A DNA stretch of 42,706 nt from Bacteroidota bacterium (lineage in GTDB: Bacteria; Bacteroidota; Bacteroidia; AKYH767-A; 2013-40CM-41-45), in the NCBI GenBank assembly GCA_003151745.1, contig PLYJ01000220.1, positions 1-42,706 on the forward strand, written 5' to 3'. The translations under genes and the position numbers were made by a program. Below, in pieces: positions 18,601 to 25,694 of this stretch; within the stretch, counting starts at the first letter, position 1; every line of letters begins with the position of its first letter. Under the pieces are notes generated by a model. It ran no database searches. It was not told the origin of the DNA and worked only from the letters and a program-made list of their open reading frames with translations.

Positions 18601-19294
18601 TCACTGAATTCAGGAATGCTTCCACAGTCTGGCCCGATAAAGTCCTTCCACTTGCATCAGTAATGGTTCCGGAAATCATCACCGGAAGTTCTTTTCCTTT
18701 TTCTTCGAATACTGTTTGAGCAGCGAATAAGGCTGCTTTGGCATTAAGCGTATCGAAGATGGTTTCGATCAGGATGATATCCACACCCCCATCTACCAGG
18801 GCCCTGATCTGTTCGGTATAAGCATCCAGTACCTGGTCCCACGTTACAGCCCTGAATCCTGGATCATTAACATCCGGAGAAAGTGAAAGTGTACGATTCG
18901 TTGGACCAATAGCACCGGCCACAAAGCGAGGTTTTGAGGGATTGGCTGCGGTAAACTCGTCTGCACAGGCCCGAGCAATTTTAGCGGAACAAAGATTCAT
19001 CTCTGTAACGAGTGATTCCATGTGATAATCGGCCATGGAAATCTTATTGGCATTGAAAGTATTTGTCTCAATGATATCTGCCCCCGCCTTCAGGTATTCT
19101 TTATGAATGGAGGAAATAACATGTGCCTGAGTAACAGATAATAAGTCGTTGTTTCCCTGGAGGTCGCTTTGCCAGTCGGAGAAACGAGTGCCCCGAAAAT
19201 CTTTTTCTGTCAGCTTGTAAGGCTGGATCATAGTGCCCATCGCACCATCAATCACCAGAATGCGTTTCTTGAGTTCAGTTCGGATATTGGTCAT
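15608..19294 (-). CDS. metH: Cobalamin-dependent methionine synthase
   Basis: The 1228-residue protein is full length and transfers the methyl group of methyltetrahydrofolate to homocysteine through cobalamin. Domains in order: homocysteine-binding barrel (DGAMGTM near residue 16; zinc cysteines in GLNCALG and in [12 protein letters not shown]), pterin-binding barrel ([23 protein letters not shown]), helical cap, B12 domain with [11 protein letters not shown] (lower cobalt ligand His), and AdoMet activation domain ([15 protein letters not shown]...[20 protein letters not shown]). Upstream are a SAM-I riboswitch and a good TTG/TAnnTTTG promoter, so expression should fall when SAM is plentiful. 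metF and metE are not seen in the window. Confidence 0.97.
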   Translation of the reverse strand: MTNIRTELKKRILVIDGAMGTMIQPYKLTEKDFRGTRFSDWQSDLQGNNDLLSVTQAHVISSIHKEYLKAGADIIETNTFNANKISMADYHMESLVTEMNLCSAKIARACADEFTAANPSKPRFVAGAIGPTNRTLSLSPDVNDPGFRAVTWDQVLDAYTEQIRALVDGGVDIILIETIFDTLNAKAALFAAQTVFEEKGKELPVMISGTITDASGRTLSGQTVEAFLNSVSHVNLLSIGLNCALGAKDMRPYLEELSQKAPFFISAYPNAGLPNQFGEYDETPDQMAHQIHDFLDSGFINIVGGCCGTSPDHISHIAEHAAKATPRKIPVVEPYLRLSGLEPVTLLPESNFMNIGERTNVTGSRKFAKLIIDGNYEAALSIARDQVEGGAQVIDINMDEGMLDAVAAMTKFLNLIGSEPDISKVPIMIDSSKFYVIEAGLKCIQGKGIVNSISMKEGEAVFIEQAKKVKRYGAAVIVMAFDEQGQADSLPRRIEICSRAYKILTEVVKFPPQDIIFDPNIFPVATGMEEHRLNALDFFNATKWIKENLPYAKVSGGVSNVSFSFRGNDHVREAIHAAFLFHAVKNGMDMGIVNPGQLQVYDEIPKDLLELVEDVLLNRRDDATERLVTHAETIRGAGKAKDVKDEEWRKAPVEERLSHALVKGIVDFIDGDVEECRQKYPRTLDIIEGPLMAGMNIVGDLFGSGKMFLPQVVKSARVMKKAVAYLLPYMEEEKKKSGSVQKNAGKILMATVKGDVHDIGKNIVGVVLACNNYEIIDLGVMVSCDKILSEARMQKVDLIGLSGLITPSLDEMVHVAKEMERLGMNIPLLIGGATTSRVHTAVKIAPNYSFPVVHVNDASKSVPVASSLISKELRPAFMKEVEADYVRLREQNKNAQAQNKFIPIAEARANKFATDWDTLSPVKPAFLGNKVFDNYSLAEIAEYIDWTPFFHSWEMKGSYPKIFNDPERGVEAKKLFDDANKMLQLVIKEKWLQAKAVIGIYPANSIGDDVEVYEDETGKKVRAVFHTIRQQTKKPAGQFNVALADFIRPRVLNGHAPVVDYIGAFAVTAGIGIDEHVKKFEKDHDDYSAIMLKALADRLAEAFTELLHKRLRTEFWGYAREEALDKTQLIREEYTGIRPAPGYPAQPDHTEKTTLFNLLDASKNAGITLTESLAMFPTAAVSGLYFAHPGSHYFGVGKIQKDQVVDYATRKALSLQETERWLGPNLAY

Positions 19295-19350
19295 AATTCA
19301 GTTTAATGTTTTCGTAGGTGTTCTGCTATTTGGTCCGGAGGATAGAAATA

Positions 19351-19378
19351 AAAAAGCCCCTCTGTTTAGTCAGAAGGG
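19351..19378 (-). terminator. Riboswitch-controlled terminator before metH
   Basis: Read on the minus strand, CCCTTCTG (19378-19371) pairs with CAGAGGGG (19364-19357), one G-U included, over ACTAAA, then C and a T-run. It sits between the SAM aptamer and metH (start 19294). Its 5' arm region AGTCAGAA/TTCTGACT complement (19368-19375) can instead pair with 19413-19420 at the 3' end of the aptamer, forming an antiterminator. Confidence 0.85.
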
Positions 19379-19417
19379 ATCGTCCATGTAGTTGAGTACA
19401 TTTCCAATTGGTTTCTG

Positions 19418-19523
19418 ACTTATCTCTCGCAACAATGCTGCGGACGAGTTGGCACCTTCATGAAATAAATCATGGGTTGCCAAGGTTTCTCAGGGCGTAT
19501 TCCCTCCACCTTTCCGGATAAGT
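19418..19523 (-). ncRNA. SAM-I (S-box) riboswitch aptamer
   Basis: On the minus strand the leader shows the conserved S-box parts in order: ACTTATC for P1 5' side (19523-19517), GGAGGGA (19507-19501), a CCCTGAGAAACC-type core, GGCAACC (19481-19475), the CATGA...TCATG hairpin, AAGGTGCCAACTC (19458-19446), and GAGAGATAAGT closing P1 (to 19418). These match the known SAM-I consensus closely. SAM binding would stabilise P1, free the terminator arm and stop transcription before metH. Confidence 0.92.
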
Positions 19524-19541
19524 ATTAGTAAGAACGAGCAA

Positions 19542-19571
19542 CAAAGATAAGGAGGTTTGATGAAGTAACAA
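19542..19571 (-). promoter_or_regulatory. metH promoter (TTG-N19-TAnnTTTG)
   Basis: On the minus strand TTG (19571-19569) is followed after 19 bases by TATCTTTG (19549-19542), an exact match to the Bacteroidota housekeeping promoter. Transcription would start near 19535, just before the SAM-I aptamer. Confidence 0.85.
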
Positions 19572-19590
19572 AATCTGGATAAAATTCAGC

Positions 19591-19863
19591 CTAATTCTTT
19601 GAGCCTTGTCTTTTGGCCCTGAACTGTTTATAAAGTCCAAACAGTTGTTTACGAAACAGGAGGAACAGAATAATGTAAGGTAGCGCCATCATGTAGAGGA
19701 TGGCCTTATTGATCCCTCCTGCAGCGCTTCCCCCGCCCTGCTGATCTGACATGGGAATCATTTTACACTGAGAACAACCCTGTGCGGAAACACCAGTGTT
19801 CAGCAATAAAAACACCAGCAACAGGACTGTGGAAAAAACGAGATAACAGTTACGGAGCCTCAT
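19591..19863 (-). CDS. Small membrane protein with CxxC-Met motif
   Basis: The 90-residue protein has a signal peptide or first membrane helix (about 7-27, ending VSAQ). It is followed at once by GCSQCKMIPMSDQQGGG, with Cys30, Cys33 and two Met within seven residues, a Gly/Ser-rich spacer, a second membrane helix (about 53-70), and a basic tail. It lies 23 bp downstream of the DUF420 gene and is probably in the same operon. In Bacteroidota, small proteins like this tend to occur near DUF420/SCO and cytochrome oxidase assembly genes. The Cys/Met cluster could bind copper or be redox active, which is inference. No named family was recognised. Confidence 0.72.
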   Translation of the reverse strand: MRLRNCYLVFSTVLLLVFLLLNTGVSAQGCSQCKMIPMSDQQGGGSAAGGINKAILYMMALPYIILFLLFRKQLFGLYKQFRAKRQGSKN

Positions 19864-19886
19864 GATAGAGACAAAGATAAGCTATT

Positions 19887-20420
19887 TTAGGACGGGTAAT
19901 AAGGAGAAATCATGAGGTAAACAACAACCCCTGTAATGGTTACATAGAGCCAGATAGGGTAGGCCCAGTGCACGAGTTTTTTATGTTTTTCCACGTTCAT
20001 CTGAAAGCCTCGGTGAAAAGAAAGAAGAACCAGGGGCAGCACAATGGCCGCCAGAATAATATGGCTGATCAGGATGCAGAGATATAGTGGACGAATAGGA
20101 TTGTCGGATGGAAAAACAGCTTCGTGGGGAATAAGCCAGTGGTAGGTAATGTAAGAGAGCAGAAAAGTGGAGGAAAGGATAAAGGCTGTGATGTTTATCT
20201 TCCGGTGAGCTGCAATATTTTTTTGCCGGATAAAGTAAAAGGAAAGAAGAAGCAGGAAAGTGCAGGTGCCATTAAGCAGTGCATTGAGTTTGGGTAGCTT
20301 AAAAACAAATGCAGGTGTAACGTCCGGGACTGGGAGAATTTTTTTGTTCAGGATAATAACGGCCCCGAAAACGACTACGGATACAATCATAATCAGACGA
20401 AAGATGGTTTTGTCGCTCAT
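19887..20420 (-). CDS. DUF420 family membrane protein (possible cytochrome oxidase assembly)
   Basis: The protein of about 177 residues has five membrane helices and conserved histidines in AAHRKIN, YITYHWLIPHE, LISHIILA and EKHKKLVHWAYPIWLY, the DUF420 pattern. Bacillus members (CtaM type) are needed for cytochrome oxidase maturation. The ATG at 20420 is preferred over one at 20441, because the latter lies in a TACTTTTG -7 element (20446-20439 on the minus strand). It is followed closely by the CxxC membrane protein. The rest of the usual oxidase cluster is absent, so the pair may be a displaced fragment of it. Confidence 0.82.
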   Translation of the reverse strand: MSDKTIFRLIMIVSVVVFGAVIILNKKILPVPDVTPAFVFKLPKLNALLNGTCTFLLLLSFYFIRQKNIAAHRKINITAFILSSTFLLSYITYHWLIPHEAVFPSDNPIRPLYLCILISHIILAAIVLPLVLLSFHRGFQMNVEKHKKLVHWAYPIWLYVTITGVVVYLMISPYYPS

Positions 20421-20438
20421 GGTTTTTTTGAAGAGACA

Positions 20439-20446
20439 CAAAAGTA
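20439..20446 (-). promoter_or_regulatory. TAnnTTTG -7 element for the DUF420 gene
   Basis: TACTTTTG on the minus strand lies 18 bp before the ATG at 20420 and helps choose that start. A properly spaced -33 TTG was not found. Confidence 0.55.
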
Positions 20447-20465
20447 GGACTTTTGTGCAAAGAGA

Positions 20466-20912
20466 TTAATAATAAATAAAAGTTAATTGTGCAGTGATAT
20501 GTTTTGCTCCCCAGCGTTTGATGTAGGCCAGGTTTCCAATAGCATTGTATTCGAATGTATATCGCTCTACCGGGCCTTTGAAATACTCAACGAGTCTGTG
20601 CTGGCTATCGAACACGGCAGGTTTATACTGAGGGCCCGGCCCGGATTTGAGGCTTTTCATCAGGGTATCATTAGACGGGGGAAAGTTGAAATGGGCAATG
20701 CAATAAGAAACATCAAAAGTAGGGGCCACATCAAGACCTGTTGTGTCCTGCAGATAACGCTGATCAAAAATCTTTTGCTCCCCTGCAACAGGGCCGTAGT
20801 TGTCAAACTTGATAACCTGGACCTCGTGGATCTGTTTTTTCTGGGCCGACGCAAGGAGGCTGCACCCGAACAGGAAGAAAAAGGCGATGCAGAAACGCTT
20901 AGAATTAAACAT
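20466..20912 (-). CDS. Secreted protein of unknown function
   Basis: The 148-residue protein has a signal peptide (MFNSKRFCIAFFFLFGCSLL, cleavage after ASA near residue 23). The mature part is beta-rich and ends in a stretch like a single YD/RHS-type strand pair (RLVEYFKGPVERYTFEYNAIGNLAYIKRWG). No family was recognised. It starts 35 bp after the OmpA-like gene stop on the same strand, so the two are probably co-transcribed. It may be periplasmic or surface-bound. Confidence 0.7.
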   Translation of the reverse strand: MFNSKRFCIAFFFLFGCSLLASAQKKQIHEVQVIKFDNYGPVAGEQKIFDQRYLQDTTGLDVAPTFDVSYCIAHFNFPPSNDTLMKSLKSGPGPQYKPAVFDSQHRLVEYFKGPVERYTFEYNAIGNLAYIKRWGAKHITAQLTFIYY

Positions 20913-20947
20913 GATTGGCTCGTTTATAAAAAAGAATTAAGCCCTTC

Positions 20948-21979
20948 CTAGTTTGCTTCGAGTGCTTTGAAAATCTCATCCATCTTCGGAGTCAGGATGA
21001 TTTCTGTACGGCGATTCTTTTTACGGGCTTCGGCGGTCTTAGACGGATCCAGAGGGAAATATTCACCTCTGCCTGCTGCAGATAGTCTTTTCGGGTCTAC
21101 ATCCGCACTGGAAAGCAGGATCTTTACGATTGAGGTTGCACGTAAGGTGCTCAGGTCCCAATTATCTTTTATGGCTCCGGTCCCACTCATAGGGACATCA
21201 TCCGTATGTCCTTCTACCATCACATTGATGTCTTTATTTTGTTCGAGAACTTTGGCGAGATTTTTCAGTGCCTCTACACCTTTTGCTTCTACCTTGGTAC
21301 TGCCGGAGGCAAAGAGCAAGCTTTCATCCATGGATACATAAACTTTGCCGTTCTTCTGAGTGATCGTGAGGCCTTTGCCTTCAAAGCCAAGGAGTGCGTC
21401 AGAAAGTTTTTTCTTCAGATCAGATACAGCCTGGTCCTTGGCCTTTAGAGCATCTTCCAGTTCTTTTACTCTGGCTTCACGCATCTTAAGCTGGGTGTTG
21501 AGTGCATCCAGATCCTTTTGTTTTTGATTCAATTCATTTTGTTTGGCATCCAGTTGAGCAGCAAGTCTTTTGAGCTCATCTTGTTTACGCATGAGTTCTT
21601 CCTGTGTTCCATTGAGCTGGCCGCTGAGTTTATTGTTTTCGTCAGCCATTCCGTTTCGAAGCTCTTTATTTTGTTTCATGATCAGATCATAATTTGACAT
21701 GAGCTGAGCATACTGGTCTGTTTTTAAACGGAGAGAAGTGCCCAAAATATTGGTATCGTTCCGGAGCCCGGAAAGCCGTTTGTCGGAATCCGCCATTTTA
21801 GCTTTCGTTTCATTGAGCTCTGTTTCCATCGACTGGCGCGTTGTTTTTGTTGCTTCCAGTTCAGTTTCACAATTCCGTCGCTTGGATTGCTCTTCCTCTA
21901 ACTGACGCTGAGGCACGCAAGAGAACAGTAAAGTGCTGATTATTAATGAGAAGGCTGCTTTATATACGATTTGGCGCAT
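20948..21979 (-). CDS. OmpA-family peptidoglycan-binding lipoprotein with long coiled coil
   Basis: The 343-residue protein has a lipobox STLLFSC with Cys21 as the lipidated residue. A Glu/Lys/Gln-rich coiled coil follows (about 25-200, heptad-like, with ELKRLAAQLDAKQNELNQKQ). The OmpA C-terminal domain (about 215-335) has SLLFASGSTKV, VEGHTDDVP, NWDLSTLRATSIVKIL, AAGRGEYFPLD and RRTEIILTP, including the Asp and Arg that hold the diaminopimelate of peptidoglycan. It would anchor the outer membrane to the wall across a long spacer. The layout also resembles MotB-like stators but lacks their N-terminal helix. Confidence 0.92.
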   Translation of the reverse strand: MRQIVYKAAFSLIISTLLFSCVPQRQLEEEQSKRRNCETELEATKTTRQSMETELNETKAKMADSDKRLSGLRNDTNILGTSLRLKTDQYAQLMSNYDLIMKQNKELRNGMADENNKLSGQLNGTQEELMRKQDELKRLAAQLDAKQNELNQKQKDLDALNTQLKMREARVKELEDALKAKDQAVSDLKKKLSDALLGFEGKGLTITQKNGKVYVSMDESLLFASGSTKVEAKGVEALKNLAKVLEQNKDINVMVEGHTDDVPMSGTGAIKDNWDLSTLRATSIVKILLSSADVDPKRLSAAGRGEYFPLDPSKTAEARKKNRRTEIILTPKMDEIFKALEAN

Positions 21980-22000
21980 GGGTATTTCTTAGGGTTCGTT

Positions 22001-22008
22001 CAAAATTA
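22001..22008 (-). promoter_or_regulatory. TAnnTTTG -7 element for the OmpA-like gene
   Basis: TAATTTTG on the minus strand lies 21 bp upstream of the ATG at 21979. No TTG was found at the expected -33 spacing, so the call rests on the -7 match alone. Confidence 0.5.
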
Positions 22009-22091
22009 CATCCGAAATATGCTGTTCCCGGACCTCTTCCGATGAATTTATTAACATGCAGGAAACCTTTTCCGGTTGATATCGTAAAAAA

Positions 22092-22847
22092 ATGATTAAA
22101 GCAATGCCAAAAAATATGCCCAAACTCAGCCCACACTGGATCACCGAGAAGCACATTGATTTTGAGTATAAGAAATATACTTTACTTGCCTGGCTACAGG
22201 AGGTAGAGAGCCTTTTTGATCAGGTGCGGTTATATCCACCTTTGGCAGAACTTGTGGAACATTACCGGAATGCAAAAGCATTGAAAGAAAACAAACAGCA
22301 ACTGAGTGATTCATTTACTCAAAAGCTCCAGGGCATGGATATGGAGAACTTCAGACTCCTCTATGAGAAAGCAGCTGCAGATGATAACCTGATGGAGGAA
22401 ATCGAAAGCATTCTTGATTTCTCCCTGCCCCGTTTTGCGCTGGCACTGGAAGAAGGGAAGAAGATTTATGACATCGTGGAGAAATCAACTCAGATTATGC
22501 CAATCGGATTAGTACCTCTTAATTCGGATGCTGGTTATCTGTTTCTTCGGGGAGGAAAATCGGCTAGCACAGAAGTTTACGAGTACGAGGTCACTATTTT
22601 TGAACAACCGGATGATAAATACAGAGCCTTGCACACTACTTATGTGGCAAGCTATACGAGTAGCTTCATCCATAGCTATGTGTCTATCAAGACAGACCTT
22701 ATTCATGGCAATGCCAAACTCCCTAACCCTGCTGTATATGCTGTGGAGACAGAACAGCACATTCCGTTCACAGAAACGTTTCTGCCTGTAGCCAAGCGTC
22801 TGCTCATGCGCAGACTGAATACAGATTCACCCATTCAGAGTTATTGA
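22092..22847 (+). CDS. Conserved-looking protein of unknown function
   Basis: The 251-residue protein has a mostly helical N-terminal half (about 10-130: HIDFEYKKYTLLAWLQEVESLFDQVRLYPPLAELVEHYRN...). Its beta-rich C-terminal half (about 145-235) contains GLVPLNSDAGYLFLRGG, YEYEVTIFEQPDDKYRALHTTYVASYT and a VSIKTDLI strand. There is no signal peptide or membrane helix, so it is cytoplasmic. I do not recognise a family. It stands alone between the divergent OmpA-like gene and a bidirectional terminator. The true start may be the ATG at 22092 or one of two in-frame ATGs within the next 30 bp. Confidence 0.75.
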   Translation: MIKAMPKNMPKLSPHWITEKHIDFEYKKYTLLAWLQEVESLFDQVRLYPPLAELVEHYRNAKALKENKQQLSDSFTQKLQGMDMENFRLLYEKAAADDNLMEEIESILDFSLPRFALALEEGKKIYDIVEKSTQIMPIGLVPLNSDAGYLFLRGGKSASTEVYEYEVTIFEQPDDKYRALHTTYVASYTSSFIHSYVSIKTDLIHGNAKLPNPAVYAVETEQHIPFTETFLPVAKRLLMRRLNTDSPIQSY

Positions 22848-22867
22848 TTTTTCGAGAAATCAAAACG

Positions 22868-22908
22868 CATGAAAAAAGCCCTTCAGATTCTGAAGGGCTT
22901 TTTTCATG
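22868..22908. terminator. Bidirectional intrinsic terminator
   Basis: A near-perfect inverted repeat, with arms AAGCCCTTCAGA and TCTGAAGGGCTT, is bounded by A-runs on the left and T-runs on the right. It can end both the gene at 22092-22847 (plus) and the one at 22919-24661 (minus). The whole stretch from CATG to CATG is palindromic. Confidence 0.93.
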
Positions 22909-22918
22909 AAAGAGGTTT

Positions 22919-24661
22919 TTATTTTTTGGATTTATCCGGGTCAATCCAGACTTTGCTGAGATCTCTGAACTCCATTCCGTTTGCGTCGAAATTGCGAATG
23001 TTTTTCTGGAGCAGACGATCGATGTCCTCATAGTAAATAGGCATGAGGGCTGCATCGTCGGTCGCCACCTGATCAGCCATTTTGTAAAGATCGAAACGCT
23101 TTCTGGAGTCAATCTCCTTTTTAGCAGCTTCAAAGATTGAATCGAAACGGTTACTTCTGTATCGGCCCAGGTTTACATAGGATTTGTCTTCCTGGTGGGC
23201 AGGGATGTGTTTGCTGTAAAGAAGGTCGAGGAATATTTCAGGATCAGGGTAATCAGCAACCCATCCTGTACGGAAGAAAAGAGTCTTGCAGGTTTCCATA
23301 TTTTCCATGTGCTGAATCATCGGCATTTGCTCTGGCTTCACTTCGATATTCAGGTTTTCTTTCAGCATTTTGCAGATAACTTCTGCAACACTCATGTTGC
23401 GGTCTCCTCCATTACCATTGAGCTCAAGGGTAAGCTTAGGAAAACCCTTACCATCCGGATATCCGGCTTCAGCCAGAAGCTTTTGTGCCTTTTCTTTGTT
23501 AAAGCGGAAGCCACGGTAACCGGCTGTGTCATAATCTTTGAAGGCAGGAGGGATAACTCCATATTCTCCAGGTTCGCCTTCTCCTTGTAAAGTATAGGTA
23601 ACAATATTTTTGCGGTCAATGGCATAGTTGAAAGCCTGTCGCACCTTCATGTTATTGAACGGAGGAAGAGTCTGCTGAAAGCCGTAGTAAGTGATACGGA
23701 GGGCAGGAACAGATTGCATTTCAAAATCGGAACCACCGTTCTTTGCTTCTTTCAGTTCACCCATCAGGGAGTGGATCATTTCTACAGGAATCTTGAATAT
23801 CATATCCAGTTCCTTGCTCCGGAACTTCAAGAGCTCTGCTTTTTTATCTTTAATAAAGGTGTAGTGGATAACATCCAGATAAGGGAGCTGGTTTCCGTAT
23901 TGATCTACGTTCCAGTATTTGTCATTACGCTCAAAAATTGCATACTCACCTCGCTTAATACTTTTTGCTTTAAATGGCCCTGTTCCTACACAGGTCATGC
24001 TCATATCTTCCTTGTATTTGTCTAATGCTTCCTTCGGATAGATCCAACAGCCCGGATGAATGAGGATATTCAGGAAACCGGAAAAAGATTGTTTAAGAGT
24101 AATTTCAAGAGTGTTCTCATCAACTACTTTTACACCCGAAACACCTCCTGCCAGAGGCTTTTTATCGATGGTTGACTGATAATATTCATCAGCACCCATG
24201 ACCCTGTTTTTAAACGTGATAGAAAAAACTTCATTGTTCGGGCTCATTTCACAGAGCTTGTCGAAACAGTATTTAAAGTCGGCCGCTTTCACTTCTCTTC
24301 CTTTTCCATCAGGGAAGCAAGGATCGTCATGGAAGAAAACACCTTTACGGATATGAAAGGTGTATTTGGTGGCATCTTCACTGACTTCGTATTTATCAGC
24401 CAGGCAGGGAAGAATGGTAAGGTCCTTCTGATTGAGCTTTACCAGGCCTTCATAAGCCATGCTAGCAACATGGAAACCGATCTCTTCGGTAATATCAAGC
24501 GGATAGAGGTTCCTGAAGTCGTCTACTTCATTCATTCTGAACACACCACCGGCGTGGACAGGTCCTTTTGTTGCACGCTCTTTTATTCCTGGTGTTTTAT
24601 CATTCCCGCAGGCCGTGAATAATACACATGCAGCGAGAATAGGAAGGATAAATTTCTTCAT
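22919..24661 (-). CDS. Peptide/oligopeptide ABC transporter substrate-binding lipoprotein
   Basis: The 580-residue protein has a lipobox (LFTAC, Cys18). It is a family 5 extracellular solute-binding protein (OppA/DppA type): EGLVKLNQKDLTILPCLADKYEVSEDATKYTFHIRKG is the usual N-terminal lobe signature, and further marks are VRQAFNYAIDRKNIV, KAQKLLAEAGYPDGKGFPKL and the C-terminal WVADYPDPEIFLDLLYSK. It captures peptides or similar ligands for an ABC importer. No permease or ATPase gene is adjacent, which is common in Bacteroidota. A TAATTTTG -7 element is at 24707-24700. Confidence 0.93.
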   Translation of the reverse strand: MKKFILPILAACVLFTACGNDKTPGIKERATKGPVHAGGVFRMNEVDDFRNLYPLDITEEIGFHVASMAYEGLVKLNQKDLTILPCLADKYEVSEDATKYTFHIRKGVFFHDDPCFPDGKGREVKAADFKYCFDKLCEMSPNNEVFSITFKNRVMGADEYYQSTIDKKPLAGGVSGVKVVDENTLEITLKQSFSGFLNILIHPGCWIYPKEALDKYKEDMSMTCVGTGPFKAKSIKRGEYAIFERNDKYWNVDQYGNQLPYLDVIHYTFIKDKKAELLKFRSKELDMIFKIPVEMIHSLMGELKEAKNGGSDFEMQSVPALRITYYGFQQTLPPFNNMKVRQAFNYAIDRKNIVTYTLQGEGEPGEYGVIPPAFKDYDTAGYRGFRFNKEKAQKLLAEAGYPDGKGFPKLTLELNGNGGDRNMSVAEVICKMLKENLNIEVKPEQMPMIQHMENMETCKTLFFRTGWVADYPDPEIFLDLLYSKHIPAHQEDKSYVNLGRYRSNRFDSIFEAAKKEIDSRKRFDLYKMADQVATDDAALMPIYYEDIDRLLQKNIRNFDANGMEFRDLSKVWIDPDKSKK

Positions 24662-24699
24662 ATGAAAGTGACTTGGTACTGTTTAGAGGGGCTAAAATA

Positions 24700-24707
24700 C
24701 AAAATTA
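24700..24707 (-). promoter_or_regulatory. TAnnTTTG -7 element for the substrate-binding protein gene
   Basis: TAATTTTG on the minus strand lies 38 bp before the ATG at 24661, giving a leader of about 30 bases. No -33 match was found. Confidence 0.5.
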
Positions 24708-24766
24708 TTGATTTAAAGACAGAATAGTAGGTATTTATGAGCCATTTAGGTAATAAGAAGGAAAAA

Positions 24767-25537
24767 TCAATCAAAATTCAGTTCCAAGGTAAGCGGGCAA
24801 TGGTCGGAATGCTTTGCTTCAGGCAAAATGGAGGCATTCAAGAGCTTCTTCTTCATGGGTTCACTCACCAGATGGTAATCAATTCTCCAGCCCAGGTTCC
24901 TGGCCCTTGCATTTTGACGGAATGTCCACCAGGTATAATGATGTGGTTCCTGATTAAAATGCCTGAATGAATCAATAAATCCGCTTTTCATGAACCCGTC
25001 AATCCATTCCCTTTCTTCCGGTAAAAAACCGGAAGAATTGGCGTTACTAACCGGATTATGAATATCTATTGCCTTATGACAGATGTTATAATCTCCAGAA
25101 ATGACAAGATTTGGGCGCTCTTTTTTGAGTTTTCCTATGTATTTCTGGAAATCTGCAAGCCATTTCATCTTAAAAGCCTGGCGTTCATCCCCGCTGGACC
25201 CGGAGGGCATATAAACACTGATCACCGAGACATCCCCGAAATCAGCCCGCAGCACGCGCCCTTCGGCATCGTAAATCTTCATTCCACACCCAACCACTAC
25301 TTTGTCGGGTTTCATCTTAGAGAGAATAGCCACTCCGGCATACCCCTTTTTCTCAGCAGGGTGCCAGTAAGAATGATAACCAGCCTTTTCAAACAGGGTC
25401 AAGTCCAGTTGCTCAGGGTTGGCTTTTATTTCCTGCAGACATACAATATCAGGGTCAACCGTTTTCAGCCAATCCAGCCATCCTTTGCTGATCGCCGAAC
25501 GGATACCATTTACATTATAAGAGATAATTTTTTTCAT
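24767..25537 (-). CDS. xth: Exodeoxyribonuclease III
   Basis: The 256-residue protein belongs to the AP endonuclease/exonuclease III family for base-excision repair. Motifs: YNVNGIRSA, CLQEIKA (metal-binding Glu), GYHSYWHPAEKKGYAGVAIL, VYMPSG, SGDYNICHKAIDIHNP, WTFRQNARARNLGWRIDYHL, and KHSDHCPLTLEL (catalytic His). The ATG at 25537 begins directly at MKKIISYNVNGIR; the in-frame extension up to 25648 would add a hydrophobic stretch unlike the family and run into the divergent promoter region. It is divergent from the large outer-membrane protein gene at 25695. Confidence 0.95.
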   Translation of the reverse strand: MKKIISYNVNGIRSAISKGWLDWLKTVDPDIVCLQEIKANPEQLDLTLFEKAGYHSYWHPAEKKGYAGVAILSKMKPDKVVVGCGMKIYDAEGRVLRADFGDVSVISVYMPSGSSGDERQAFKMKWLADFQKYIGKLKKERPNLVISGDYNICHKAIDIHNPVSNANSSGFLPEEREWIDGFMKSGFIDSFRHFNQEPHHYTWWTFRQNARARNLGWRIDYHLVSEPMKKKLLNASILPEAKHSDHCPLTLELNFD

Positions 25538-25595
25538 AAACATACGTTTTAAAAAGAATGAAAAGGCAACCAGCAGGGTTGGAGAAATGAAGGCG

Positions 25596-25662
25596 AAATA
25601 TACGAATTCGGCGCATTGCAATATCCGCGTCAACTTCACGTTCTTCAATAGTTCGTATATTT
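25596..25662. promoter_or_regulatory. Divergent promoters carried on an 11-bp inverted repeat
   Basis: AAATATACGAA (25596-25606) is the exact reverse complement of TTCGTATATTT (25652-25662). Each arm contains a TATATTT -7-like element pointing outward, one to xth (minus) and one to the 25695 gene (plus). Since the -7 sequences differ from TAnnTTTG at the last base, strength is uncertain. The symmetry may also be an operator. Confidence 0.5.
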
Positions 25663-25694
25663 ATACCAATAGCCAAAGGGTTGTGTAAACAGTA

